64,000 nt of DNA from positions 4,774,001-4,838,000 of the forward strand of contig CANUEZ040000140.1 in NCBI GenBank assembly GCA_948099385.1, read 5' to 3'. The notes under the pieces are model-generated. The model searched no databases and was not told the origin of the DNA. It saw only the letters and a list, made by a program, of their open reading frames with translations. Shown piece after piece: positions 1 through 11,968 of the stretch. The position numbers and the translations under genes are program-made. The DNA is from Fasciola hepatica (lineage: Eukaryota > Platyhelminthes > Trematoda > Plagiorchiida > Fasciolidae). The stretch's first letter is position 1, and each line of letters starts with the position of its first letter.

Positions 1-3000
1 TTGAAATCTAAAGGTTCAACCGTCAATTTCTAGAAACAGTAGGGTGTTTTACCAATCCTCATTCAGCATGGATTCCACAGGTAATCCTCAGTAACTTCCA
101 ACCCGTAATTAGTTGAAAACGACTGGATGATAAGAGGCATTTTTGCTCCCCCCTCCCCCAAATGAAGGACGTTATTATATGAATTATTACTTAATATCCA
201 CAAGGGCTACATGTTATTCCAGTTGACAGATATGCCCGGTAAATGCAAAATGAAATGAATAACAGTTTAGGGAGAAAAAATGCTTTCAAATCATTCGTTA
301 TCTTTGTCATCATCATTGTCGTCAAATGAGTACGATTCAGCTTCGGAGGACACAGTGATCATTTTGAGCGGACAAAGTTCCGAATTACGGTGTTTGGTGA
401 ATTTTGTGAAAACAGCGAGGAAAGTGATAGATACATTGCAAAAGACCTACAGTGGTTGTTGCAAAACATTCGTTGATTCCATCATATGGACTGAATAATG
501 GTGGAGGAATGGACAGACGGACAACATCAAAATAACACCGATTTCCAGCGGCTCTGTTCGCTTTCCTGCTCACTCGCTCACTTACTCACTCAGACGCCTG
601 TTCAGTCCGGTTTGACAACGTCACAGTACCTGTTTTACCAGTCAGCTCCTGTCTTGAAGTCCGAGCATTTGTACTTGAGTACATCTGATACACTCTTCAC
701 TGGAGTATAACTTTGAACAATCGGGAATATACAGTGTGGTAAGTTTACAACCCAGGCGAAATTATAGTTATAAGAAGAGTTCGGCTGCCAAAAAATCAGT
801 GAAAAAACATTTATGAGATCCGAATTCACGCAAGTGTTGTCGAAATTCACCAGAAAATTTTCTCTCTCGTAATTAATTCCTGTATTACGAACTTTTCGTA
901 GTATATCACAAAACAAGGCTAAAATATAAAATTCTATGGAACTTCATGTTCGTCTCGTCGGTTTCTCCGTGATCCCTTGACGAATGGAATTGTGTGACCT
1001 TGGTCACTCGCTTGAACTACTTTGAAGTCTAGAAGTTCAATAATGGTTGAATATAAAATATGGCTTATCATCAGATCGACGAAGGCAAGATTCACCGTCA
1101 GTAGTTTTTCACTAATAATGCGTGAACCTTTTCTGTCGTGTGTATATATTCACCCATTTCACCAACTGAATGGCTGTAAAAATGCATAGTTTGTCACGAA
1201 TAAACTTAGAAGGATATTATTAGAAAAGCATAAAAGCAACGCACTGGTTATAAATAGCCAAAGCTTTTTGTATTTCGACTGACTATGCACAGGCAAAAAT
1301 CCTTTCCACAATTAAATAGAAGAAAATCGGAGCTCATCTTGATCCAGATCAGTCACGAATTTTCCGGCTCGGTCTCCTTTGTGCATCATCCCCGTCAACC
1401 CCATTTACCCGAACAATGATGAACAGGAAGTACCAAATTTTAAAACTATCATTCAGTGCAAATTAGCACATCCGTAAGCAATATCGACAACAACAACAAA
1501 TTCCAACGTCCCGCATCCCACAGACCGGATGATGTTTAGTTGAAAAACAGCGGTCTGTATCCCCTAACCCTAAACCCTTCCTAACATGCAGTTCAGTTTC
1601 TGATGTTGTATGGGCTGAGAAATTAACAGGTTACAAAATTCAAGTGTTTTCAAGGAGACGAAGTATGATCAGTACGTTTATAAGCGAGCTCAAGCCAAAG
1701 TGTATTGGAAAGCCTTTGTTCTGAGTATGGTGAGCTTAGAATAAAAGTGTCCACTCTTGGACATTTTAGCCTTTACTGTCAGGAACCTCAGTTATGTCTA
1801 TCTTGTACTACAGAATGTGGATATCTCCCCGGAAAAAGCATGTCTTCTGCACTTTTCCAATCTTATTTGAAGACGATAAAATTTTGAATGAACTGAACCT
1901 AACTTCAGCTGAGTTCATCCGTCACGTCACTGTTCAAATACGTGCATATGGGTGATTTGCTATCGACAGATTGAGTCATCTACCTCTCACACTACCCCCG
2001 CTCCGTCATGGCCTACTTTAGCAGTGTTGTGCTGTATTGTCTTTAATGAATTCAACAGTCTATGGGAGAGCGACGGAGGAGCTGATTTTGTTCGCTGTTT
2101 GCTTCAAACTGTGTTGCGCGACGGGTGAGCCAACGGAAACAGGTGAAGTAGTTGACCAATTGTTCGACTATACGCTTAACTGTGTTGTCAAGGGCTACAA
2201 ACTGACGGCAGGATGAAAGATTAAAGGCTAATAAAAATTTCTAATGCAACAAAAATTCTTCATTTTCCTACATTGAAGCAATACGACAAAAACTTTCTTG
2301 CAGACAGCAGATAATGTACTCCATGACGGACAAGGTAAAGAAGCAAAGAAGTATGTGTTGTGCCATAAAGCAGTGGATTTCTGTGTCGAAGCTTGATTTG
2401 GTGGGTTCAGTGTTCGTACCACGCTCAGCAATGAAGCGTCGATTACACCCTTTGCCCAAGTTTGATTTTTCTGGTCATTATTAGTGACAAGTGCAAAAGG
2501 TCTCGAGTGAAACTCAAATCCAGCTGTGAAGGATTGTCATCTCACACAACCGTTGAGCTGTGCTAATTGGCGGTCGGTCCATCGAATAACATCTGCCTAG
2601 CAGAAACAGTTTCGTGCCGTGAAATTGAACGGATGTGAAATTATCCACCCTAAGACGGACTGGGACATTCGTTGCTAAAAGTTCTTCATATCCCATCCCA
2701 ATTGGAAATTATGAGCCAAAAACTTCCGACAAGCCGCTCATTGGGGAAATCCTTGAGGATAAGACCTTTACTGATGACCCGATGGCTGACTATTATTGAG
2801 GTCTATTTTCAACAACGATGAGTGATGAATGGTTGATCGCACAGAACTGAAATGAGGCGCTGTTCGGGAACAGTTTGAGTGAGGAAGAATGTAGGATTTG
2901 ATCTCTCATCGGCCCAGGTTAGGGTGTCTTAAACAGCGGATTCATGGTTTTTGACAAGGACGGATAAATAGAAACAGTTTTTTGGACGATGTAACTTGCT

Positions 3001-5499
3001 AATAACACACAACGACTGTGGTAGTACTGTCAAGATCAAGCGCTTAAAGGCCCAACAAAGAGTGACTAAACACTCTCCGGAAGTATTCATTAACAAAGAA
3101 TGTCATGCAAGACTCAATTTTTAGGACACACTGCTTAAATCATTTCTGCGATTGCGTAAGACAGTCAATTCTCCCTGGTGTTTACACAGAGTCTGCATCA
3201 CACTTTGCTATAAAGTCGTTTGTAGCTTCGAAAGACTAGCCTGTGTGTCGTCATTTTAAATTTTTCTGAAATTGTCTTTTGAGGTTTGTCGATTAAACTA
3301 AGCCATCCATTTCTGTTGAACAAAAAAGGTTGGTTAACTGATTAGAAGAGTTTTAATCTTTATTTCTGTAATTTATCAACAAAAACTGTAAAGTAGGACA
3401 TGCTTCATTATCTCCATCCAGGAGACATTTTGATCAAAAGCACATAACTCAGTCGGTCAAATACTAAACAGAAAGTTTCAGTAAATCCAGTGAGTTTCTC
3501 ACTAAAAGCCTCAAACTCACTCTGCGCAATTAAAAATATGGATGAGAAATTTGTTCTACTTCAATAATCGGAAATACTGGGTACATTTTGTGAGTTAAAA
3601 CAACGGAATAAAATGCAGGAAATAAGCGCCCACTGGTCTGCACATATTTTGAAGGAATAAGGGACAGTGTACAGAATATGTCTATCTTGTAGTGTTTGAA
3701 ATAGTGCCTCGTCATTCACATCACAAGACATTCAGCAAAGAATTACAATACGTTTGTCAAACATCATGTAGAACTCAATCACTTGTTCAGGAATCCATTT
3801 CCATATGAGACATTTGTGGGTATTCATAAAAATGGATAATCTTGCATTGAAATTACCTTGAAACTCGACGAACACTTCCTGGTAGTTTGAAAAATCATTT
3901 GGAACCTATGGGATTTTCAGGAAGACCACTTTGACTTTAATCCCACGGATGAGTTTTATTCCGTGAGTGAGATAAGGAATAAATAAACGAATGAACTCGA
4001 GCATGACTGTCACTTCAAGTAATCATTTTGAAATCCGCTCGCGATGAGTAATACCCAAGAATGCCCATTGAGAATAGGGGAACCTCTTAACAATTCAAGA
4101 CCAAACTCTTTGAATATTCTACTGCCGGTCGAGACACGGTGTAGCGCTGTGACACTTTACAGCTGTTATGCCTGGTCTGTGGACGTAAAACCACAATTAC
4201 GGGACCAAACATCCTAGTCCAGCGAGGTCTGAAAATAGATGAGAAATCAAGCAGTTAAAATCAGATAACTAAGCAACCCAGTTGTTAGGTTACAAAAGAA
4301 ACACACAATGAATATATTTTATTGCGCTCTTTGGTTTCCAGACCATACAAATCACATTCACTTGATAAAATATTTATTTGCAAGTAGATTCCCACGAGCC
4401 AAAAACTTCATTGCTTACTTTAGTCACAAATTAGAAGTATACATCCTTAAACCATTTGAAGAAGCTGTACCAAATGAATGGTTTCAGTCAGTCTAGTTTA
4501 ACGAACGAGAGCAGGGCTGATAGCCTGACAACCATATTTATAAGAAGGCAAAATTATTCCTTTCTCAGTATTTTGGAAGGAGTAGAGCAACATTCTAGCA
4601 CAAGAAAGAAACTGACATATGGCAATTTCGAGATTAAAAATACGAAAATCGTACGATTTGAGACTTCTCGCATGTGTGCGAACCTAACAGGGTTAGAAGT
4701 GAAACGCGAATTGGATGACTAAAATTCTTCTAATTCTAAAATTAAAGAAGCAAGAATTCGTGGACAAGCGCTACGGCTAGCCTCGTTTGAGCATGGGTGT
4801 TATTGGGTCCTTACCGTGCAATCTAGATCAGGAACAATTGTGGATCTAGTTGTTGAAAAAAACCGAACTCTTTCAAGGGAAAGTCGAAATGTGAAACCTA
4901 CTACCACCTCTCAAATAAGTAGCTAAACCAGTCCTCTAAAATTCATGAGATGCATTATTGAACAGACGGTAAACATAATGGGCATAAGATATCCAGTTTT
5001 GTCATATTACCCCCTGTCTAGCACCGGTTACTGAACAAAGTTCCCTTTGTCCCTTGTGGTAAATATGTGATAAAGAGCCACAATGGCTCACCCGGTAGCT
5101 CTATCACCGACACAAATCTTCTGACCAAGTACATCTATTACTCAAAATATTAGCAAGCTAGTTCACAAATTTGCTGATGGCAACACAGGTTGGTTGGCAT
5201 ATTTCAAAAGAGCTACAGAATTATTTCAGAAAGTTGATGTGAGTGGCACAGTATTGTATCTGAAGCACAGGACAAAATCCTTCCGGAAGTACACGACCGG
5301 TTTTGCAGTTATGGTTCCTCATCAGTTACGCCTGCCCGGCACTCTTCTGCCCAGTCATCCTAGTACTTGAGCAACACGTAAGTGGATGGCCAGCGTATTC
5401 TCATCTGAACCGTGATGAGCTTGCGTTGAAAAGAATTTGAAACTTGGGACCATGTGTCCTTCTTACTATGAATCAAGATCTTGGTAATTTTTGTTTCAG

Positions 5500-5551
<52 letters not shown>

Positions 5552-5964
5552 GCTTGAGATTAGGTGCGATGTCAATGCAACACAATATAAAATGTAGTTA
5601 GTAAAAAAATGTATGTTGTGAACTACCAAATTTTTAACTCTTGAATTTGTCGTGCATGAACTTCGTCATTTAACTTATAAAGCAGCTCCCAATATCTCTG
5701 ACTGTGTCAATAAGATTCTATCAAGGAAACCCTTTTGGCCAGGGGTTATCCTGAAAAGCTCATTGGGCACCACAGCAAACCACGTTGCAAAATGGAGCCC
5801 ATTTTAACAGATAAACGAAAGTAAGTCATTTTATTCGTCCCTTTTAAAGGTGACCAGCTACTTCAGAACTTAGGCTCCACTCTAGATCGAACATAAGGCA
5901 GCCCTATTACGCATAGTGCAGACCATTAGAGGATTAGGGTTAAAAGATCACTCTGACAGTCATT
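1..5964. other. No gene recognised
   Basis: Only short open frames (88 codons or fewer) without family signatures, plus one AT microsatellite. A short telomere-like CCCTAACCCTAAACCC at about 1562-1577 is too brief to mean much. Exons of other genes cannot be excluded by eye. Confidence 0.5.
5503..5548. repeat. AT dinucleotide microsatellite
   Basis: Uninterrupted TA run of 46 bases. It makes the Ile-Tyr run in a minus-strand frame, which is not a gene. Confidence 0.98.
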
Positions 5965-6510
5965 TTCCTCTCAATGCCTCACTTGTTGTCCACCAATTCA
6001 CTTGCAGTGACGGTGACATGTACATTGGCAGAACAGAACGATACTTGGCTCATAGTGACTGAACACATTCCGAAATGGCTTTCTGCATCCAATGAATCAG
6101 TTGGACTGCACGAAACATTCCGGCAAGAAATCCAGCATCGGCTATGGCCAAGCATTTACTTTCAACAAGTCACTGAGGAGACCTGACCCGGTCATTCAAA
6201 GTACGATTATCCAACCGGAATGCTAAGCTGCTGGGGTTTAGTGAAGCCGTTTTGACTAAGACAAAAATCCCCCTCTTTGAGCACAGAAACAATCATTGGA
6301 AACGATATGCCTTCTCTGGCAGTTGCCTCCACGTAAACTGGTATATTCTTTGTACTTAGCTTTTTTCTCATCTTTCCACGGTGTATCCCACGTACCGTGT
6401 TATACATAAACTGATGTTTCTCACGTTTACGATCGACATGAGTGGACGGATTGCTTCCATCTCGTGATACGTCTTCTTTCCGTTCTTATTAACCAGATAA
6501 AGTGGACATG
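5965..6510 (+). mobile_element. Penelope-like element 3' fragment (GIY-YIG endonuclease), decayed
   Basis: The plus-strand frame reads FTCSDGDMYIGRTERYLAHS, a stop, then in a shifted frame EHIPKWL. This is the GIY-YIG start (CxC...YIGRTERxL...EHIPKWL) typical of PLE endonucleases. Further on, at about 6196-6300, comes the element's usual C-terminal block: FKVRLSNRNAKLLGFSEAV. The fragment has stops and frameshifts. Its last roughly 110 bases (tgacatgagt ... ttcttattaaccagataaa) resemble the end of the fragment at 10.25-10.80 kb, so both share a 3' terminus. It lies just downstream of the RBPMS-like gene, on the opposite strand. Confidence 0.75.
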
Positions 6511-6523
6511 AAATTTTTCAGGT

Positions 6524-6529
6524 TTTATT
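6524..6529 (-). promoter_or_regulatory. Candidate poly(A) signal of the RBPMS-like gene
   Basis: Minus-strand AATAAA about 390 bases beyond the stop codon at 6919. A nearer AATAAA at 6913-6918 abuts the stop codon directly and would leave almost no 3' untranslated region, so the 6524 site is preferred. Neither is confirmed, and a hexamer of this kind is common by chance in AT-rich DNA. Confidence 0.3.
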
Positions 6530-6918
6530 TAAGTCATTCAGAAGCTACTCACGAGTGAATGTTCAAAGTGTCCGTCGTTAGTAATAGCTAATAATTTTTA
6601 CAGTTTTACAATAGGATTAGTGTGTTCCCTTTAGTGTAGAAGATCTGCCTCTGACAGTAATCGACGGTTGTCAAGAAGCGAAAACAATAGGCAATTTTGC
6701 CGGCTGAGTACTGTGAATTTTTATCGAAAAGGTAAAATATTGCAGAACTGGTTATTCGCAATAGACCATAAAGAGGAATTGTTCGACAATACTTTCATGA
6801 TGTCAGAAATTGGTACTGAATCCCAATAAACTACTCCAACTCTATGATATTTTGTAAACCAACGGAGGTATACATAAAGACTTCGACGTGCGCGTGAACA
6901 CTATCTCACCATTTTATT

Positions 6919-7962
6919 TTAGGGTTGAACGAATGTCGACGTGTAAGAGAACCCAGTTGCGCATGCTTCCTCGTCCATTTTCGGGGATGTTTTATAGTTA
7001 ATCATTGTGTCTGAGTTCCACCCGGGCATTATTTCTCGATCGGGGCTGTGGAAATAAGAATTCAGACCAAGAGAGCCATCCAACTTTGATAATTCCTCAC
7101 CAGCCCGTTGCTCTTGTGGTCCTGATATTACCGGTTGTCCGAAGATGTCAAATTCAATGGGGACTTCATGAACTGATGCTCGGGAATTTCCCATCGCAGT
7201 CATCATGAAGAAGGGAAAACCGTTCGAAATCAGTTTATCGACTTCAGGGACAGAAGGCGGCAATCCACGTGGGATAAACCAGTTTCCTCCGGTGGTTTGT
7301 AGCAAAGGCCATGGAAGAATGTGAAGACCAGGGCTACTTCCAGCCATGCTTGTAGCTGTTATGTAATCATCTTGATCGGGCAGAAACTGGTTCCCGGCTG
7401 CTCCCTCGACTCGTCTTGGTCCCGTGTCTGTCGTGTTCCATAATGATAGCGTGTCCACACTATAACTAGGAGAACAGGGGTTAGATGACAAATCGACAGT
7501 GCAACTGGATATTGTCTGCTTAGTGTCCGGAGAAAGTAAAGGGATGCATATCGGTGTTAGTTCAGTGTTCACTGCAGCTGTTTGTCGATCAACCAGTGGA
7601 GAGAAAGTAGGCCATGAACTTGTCTCTAGGGCTGGCTGTCTTGAAAAATAACTCGGCACCGGTGTTGGTAGCGCTGGTGGGGTTGGTGGTGGTGGTATCA
7701 TAGCGAATGGGAAGAAAGAAGTAGGTGGCGTGGGCAGTAGAAATACGGGCATGTTTGGTGCTTTCGGAATGGAGCTGTCCTCAGTTACATGAAATGTTGC
7801 AGGGAGAACAGGCAATGGACCGGGATGGCCACCGTTCATTGTTCCCGACTGAAGGTAGCAGCCGAATTTTTCTGAGTTGGATAAATCCTGAGTGAGACGT
7901 GTGTTGGTATGTGCAAATTCTACACGTAATTGCAAACTGTTAGACGGATCCATTCGTAGTCC
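6919..7962 (-). CDS. RBPMS/couch-potato-like RNA-binding protein, terminal coding exon
   Basis: Last coding exon of a minus-strand RRM protein. An acceptor (TTTGTTCACAG) lies just right of 7962, and the exon opens in phase 0 as GLRMDPSNSLQLRVEFAHTN. This matches the end of the RBPMS-family RRM, where family members read roughly NGIRFDP followed by a LRLEFAKANTK-like strand. The methionine at 7951-7953 is internal to the RRM and is not the true start. After the RRM comes a tail of about 320 residues rich in Pro, Ser and Thr, including PPPPTPPALPTPVP, ending FVQP and a TAA at 6919-6921. This tail is much longer than the roughly 100-residue tail of vertebrate RBPMS. The family binds paired CAC motifs in RNA and acts in splicing, localisation and stability of mRNA. 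The RRM identity is strong. The tail shows no recognisable domain, and its role is unknown. Confidence 0.85.
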   Translation of the reverse strand, partial: GLRMDPSNSLQLRVEFAHTNTRLTQDLSNSEKFGCYLQSGTMNGGHPGPLPVLPATFHVTEDSSIPKAPNMPVFLLPTPPTSFFPFAMIPPPPTPPALPTPVPSYFSRQPALETSSWPTFSPLVDRQTAAVNTELTPICIPLLSPDTKQTISSCTVDLSSNPCSPSYSVDTLSLWNTTDTGPRRVEGAAGNQFLPDQDDYITATSMAGSSPGLHILPWPLLQTTGGNWFIPRGLPPSVPEVDKLISNGFPFFMMTAMGNSRASVHEVPIEFDIFGQPVISGPQEQRAGEELSKLDGSLGLNSYFHSPDREIMPGWNSDTMINYKTSPKMDEEACATGFSYTSTFVQP

Positions 7963-8595
7963 CTGTGAACAAAGATGGACGGGTTATTCCAGTTTGAAAA
8001 ATCTGGATTTATAATTCAAAACATTCAGGTTATCACAATAAAAAGTTAATCGAATTCTAGTTTGTATTGATAAACATTAGTGGAGCGATTGTAAAGGACC
8101 GTCGTCCAGTGATTGAGTGACTCGTAGAGTGCTGACCCTAACGCAGTTCAAAGAAGGCTAGTCGGTAGTCTACGTGCACTTTTAGAATCAATCACAACCC
8201 GACGCGTACAAACCTCGATGGGTGGTCAATCCGGCCACGGTGCATAGGTCTCTCAGGCGTATCGATTAGCCCGTCAATGGGGCAGGAAGCACATGCAGGA
8301 GTGGCCAAGATCAAGTCACACGTTGGACCAGGGGTTCAGGCGGTAACACGATACCAACAGTGAAAAGTGACCAATCATTGTCAGTGAGCAGGGACTGCGT
8401 GGAGCGGCAGTTCATGTCACAGGACACAAAGGGGAGGAAGATAAAGGGGGGCGTACGTGGACCAGACAAACGAACGACACTAAAAGACAGTTAGACAGAC
8501 TGCACGACGGGAATAGAGTGTGGTAACGAGTGTGCAAACGATGGTGGGAATAGAGTTTGTGTGAAAGTTAGTGAATGGTGAACGGGGAAACATAG

Positions 8596-8615
8596 GTGTG
8601 TGTGTGTGTGTGTGT
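8596..8615. repeat. GT dinucleotide microsatellite
   Basis: Twenty bases of GT at the edge of the G-rich intron stretch. Confidence 0.95.
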
Positions 8616-8774
8616 AAAGTTGACGGTTACATAATTTGGATACCGGGGCTCAGTGGTAGGCAAAGTAACGAGGCACGCAGATAATTACGTAAATTGGACG
8701 GACGTGGTAGTTGAACCGACAATTTTTCTCAGAACCACTCGAATACCTACACGGCTGACTAAAGAACTACTGTT

Positions 8775-9200
8775 CCCCTGAGCCAAATCAAATAGTAATG
8801 GTCGTTTCAAGTGTGGATGCTCAGCTATCTACATAGGCAGAACAGAGAGGCAGTTACGTCATGGAATAGCCGAACACATACTGGTGTGGTTGCAGAAGGC
8901 AATGAGTAACAACTTCATAACAGTGATGTCGCCAAAGGAACGAAAATGCCCCTGATCGTTGATCACGTAACACCTTTGGGCGGAGAAGCATTGTGTCATT
9001 CCACACGATGCATTTGAGGTCATATACTATAGCAACTACCGACGATGGTTTAATTACTCCAAAGCGTTAGCGATTCACAATCTAAAACCCGAAATATTTA
9101 GGCAGCGCTGATGGCTCGTCTCCTTAGCTCTGCCTTGGTAAAAAACATTCGTTAGATGGTCGCAGTTCTGTCTCTTAATGTTCGTTTTTCTTGACTATAT
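8775..9200 (+). mobile_element. Penelope-like element 3' fragment (GIY-YIG endonuclease)
   Basis: Translation at about 8797 gives FKCGCSAIYIGRTERQLRHG followed by IAEHILVWLQ, a well-preserved GIY-YIG head. A frame break follows near 8957. The C-terminal block resumes at 9008 as DAFEVIYYSNYRRW, then ALAIHNLKPE, and ends with TGA at 9109-9111. The reverse transcriptase half is absent, so this is a 5'-truncated copy. It sits in the last intron of the RBPMS-like gene, antisense to it. Confidence 0.8.
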
Positions 9201-9892
9201 AAACAAATGCCGTGACTGCAGTATGTACTTTATAAAGATGCAGCGAAAAGATCCTGGATAGATTGTGCAAACCAATATTTTTGGTTTTTCTACTCAAATT
9301 TATGTCGGGAAACAAGTGTTTTATATTTCATTAAATTGTTTTTATTTAGTAGCTTACTCAAAGACCATTGCTTTCATTGGATTTTCTAACTATTCCCGAG
9401 CATCTATTATGATGAGCAAAAATTGGTGTAAGTCTTGCAATCGTACTTGAACGAGGTTCTTTACCAGTGTAGGATTCCAGACAAATTAGGCTTGTTCATC
9501 ACTGTCAAAGCGTTGTCTTTATTGGATTCCATCCTGGGTTGTCTCACTAACTTCCACTGAATTTTTCAGTGTTCAGCTGGCTCAGACAGGTAGAACACAT
9601 TTTGCACAGTCTAATGGCTACCCTTGTCTCTTCACGTTCAAGCTCCCCGCGATTCTTGTGTCCTTTCAGCCTGACTTATCTTACCATATTCATGAGTGCG
9701 CAGTTTGTTTCTCCATCGATGTTCTTCTCCGAAGTGATGAAAAATGATCTTGAGAAGCAGTCCCGCGAATCTTCTGCCAAAGACCATATTAATCTGATCT
9801 GACACACCGACAAATACAAAACAGAAGGATGACAGGTAGATAGACTCAAGCATTTCGTTTACTCCGGTTGACCGCGAGCTCGAAACATGTCA

Positions 9893-9893
<1 letters not shown>

Positions 9894-9945
<52 letters not shown>
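9894..9945. repeat. AT dinucleotide microsatellite
   Basis: TA run of 52 bases within the RBPMS-like intron. Confidence 0.98.
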
Positions 9946-9946
<1 letters not shown>

Positions 9947-10249
9947 GGCACAGTAGAGGGGGGTACTGAACAAGAGAGGGGTCTGTGAGACTGATGCTGA
10001 GAGAAGCAAACATTTCGCGTTAAATGTTTTTTTGGTCGGCCAACACTAGAAGCCTGCAGACTTGGATGAGAGCAAATACAGACCGTCGAAAAGATGCACG
10101 TTCTCATCACTTTACCTTTCAAAGATAACTATTTGCTGAACGAAACAAACCGAAATTTTAACTCAACAGTAAGGCACTTACACGGCGGAGCAGTAGTGTT
10201 GGCTAAGTACGATCAAAAGAATGGGCATTCTGAATCATTTCAACAGATT

Positions 10250-10800
10250 GGCTTAGCCTAATATCTCCCATGTTACCCAGTGGTTCACCTGCAGCTGCCG
10301 TAACATACATATTGGGAGAACGGCTCGCTGCTTGGCTCGACGAATGTCAGAACACCCCCAAGTGGCTGTCAATTCAATGACGCTCCCCTTTGTGGGCACG
10401 CATAATGACATCGAATCACCAGTTCCCTCGATTGCACAACACTTAATTGCATCAGGTCACAAAGTTGACCTGACCCAATCTTACAGAGTAGTAATGCACA
10501 ATTCAATGGTGGAGATACTGATGTTTGACTGAGTGACGCTTATCGCGCTGCATCGGTCAGTGTTTTGTACACGAAAATATTTGATACGAATTGTTTGTTT
10601 ACCTTAGCAATAACCCAACAGACCTCACTCTCGTTCACCGTAAGACCTTTTATCCAGGTCTACTTTGCCGTTATACTGCCCCTTTACTGTACCGTATATA
10701 CACGCTGAAGTGCTTTACTTTCGTGGCTGACATGAGTAAACGAAATGTTTGAATCTTGCCACCTGTCTCTTCCTTTCTTATTAATCGGATAAACTGGACC
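10250..10800 (+). mobile_element. Penelope-like element 3' fragment (GIY-YIG endonuclease)
   Basis: The frame from about 10285 reads FTCSCRNIHIGRTARCLARR then MSEHPQVA, and continues without a stop to IAQHLIASGHKVDLTQSYRV and a TGA near 10530. These are the GIY-YIG head and the HLI-TGH-like block of PLE endonucleases. The end (about 10710-10800: ctgacatgagt ... ttcttattaatcggataaac) resembles the end of the 6.0-6.5 kb fragment, supporting a common 3' end. It is antisense within the RBPMS-like intron. Confidence 0.75.
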
Positions 10801-11905
10801 TAGCGACTCGAATATAAAAAAATAATTTGCAGGCAACTTCTTCCATCACTATTCGTGTCCTTTTCAAATTAGCCATATGCACCTTTTTCCGGTTCAACTA
10901 GACAGGACAATCGTCCTGTAAGTTAGTTCTTTTTTATTTACTGAGTCTCAGTATTAGGTTCGAATCCCTTACTTTGTGGACGGATAGCTTCGCCAGCTAA
11001 TCACCATACTTGATGGGTTTCGGCCTTATGTGGTGGTTCCAATCCTCCAGTCTCAAGTCGAATGCCATCAACTCTCAATAATGGGTTCGACCTTTCCACG
11101 GGAACCAAGCTCAAATTTGGAGTAAATAATCAAAACCACGGCGTTTTTAAAAGCCAGACTGAACAGGCAGTTTCATCTAATCCGTAAAATTCTGTCTTAT
11201 CGAATTTCGTTGGGCATGAATTATCGAAAGATCTGCACTGAACATGTCCACTTAAATACGGAATTATTCTTCCATGCTGGGGTGCATGACAATAATTAGT
11301 AGAACTCTTTCCGTTGTGGTCATAATCCTAAAATCAGACTTGTCCGCAGTAATAGACTCGACAGACAAGAACAATGAGCAAATGTCCGTTCCACGTATGC
11401 ACCAAATGGAAGCAAGCAGTTTGCTTCTGTAGGATGAAAGAAACTCTCCTCGAAAGGTCTTTCCCTGACTCACGGTGCAAACTTCTATTTCAACGTGGTA
11501 TCCTAACAACAGCAATAGGATCTCGAAATTCGGGACAACCTCTTTTATCTGTACACATAACTATCACAATCAAAGAGCCGCACGACGCTGACGGAACACT
11601 ATCTGAAGAGTATACTTGACCCATCCACTCAGTCCGATCTGGAATCGTGGATATGATAACCCCAGCCCAGGCGCTTAGTTTTTGCTTGAGTAAAAACCAT
11701 CACACCACAGATTTTTTCTATTTATTCTCCGCTGTATTGCGGAGAGTGAAGTACATCTGACCAGAAGTCTCGATCACATAACAATCAGTCTTCCATTTTT
11801 CTGTGTTCCTTTGTTAACCGAGGCATTTGTTTCATAAATCGAAAGATACGCAATCTCATCCTCTTCTCCATCTCTTTAAGAGTGAAAATTGTTCATTAGA
11901 CTCAC

Positions 11906-11968
11906 TTTGAGTTGGTGCAACGCTTGTTCTGCTTGTTCGCGTGTTTGAAAACTCACGAAACCAACGGG
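11906..11968 (-). CDS. RBPMS-like RNA-binding protein, RNP1 exon (63 nt)
   Basis: Internal exon of 63 nt encoding PVGFVSFQTREQAEQALHQ plus LK (21 residues). This is the RNP1 strand (GFVSF) and second helix of the RRM. The acceptor is GTTTTCCAG, directly before CCC, and the donor is GTGAGT at 11905-11900. Both junctions are phase 0, so it joins the next exon as ...HQLK|GLRMDP. In the vertebrate family the corresponding stretch (PVGFVSF to ALN) is also 21 residues and also precedes GIRFDP, so length, phase and sequence all agree. The longer open frame around it (11876-12133) is intron read-through. About 3.9 kb of intron separates it from the terminal exon. Confidence 0.88.

Larger units (their letters stand above)
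7963..11905 (-). other. Intron of the RBPMS-like gene, transposon-filled
   Basis: The donor GTGAGT begins at 11905 and the acceptor TTCACAG ends at 7963. The intron is about 3.9 kb and holds two PLE endonuclease fragments on the opposite strand (about 8780-9200 and 10250-10800), a TG repeat, an AT repeat, and a relatively G-rich stretch at about 8100-8580 with no recognisable coding content. No other exon is needed here because the flanking exons join exactly as in the family. Confidence 0.75.

Noticed and set aside
1561..1577. Telomere-like CCCTAACCCTAAACCC
   Set aside because: Only about two and a half units; too short to call an interstitial telomeric repeat.
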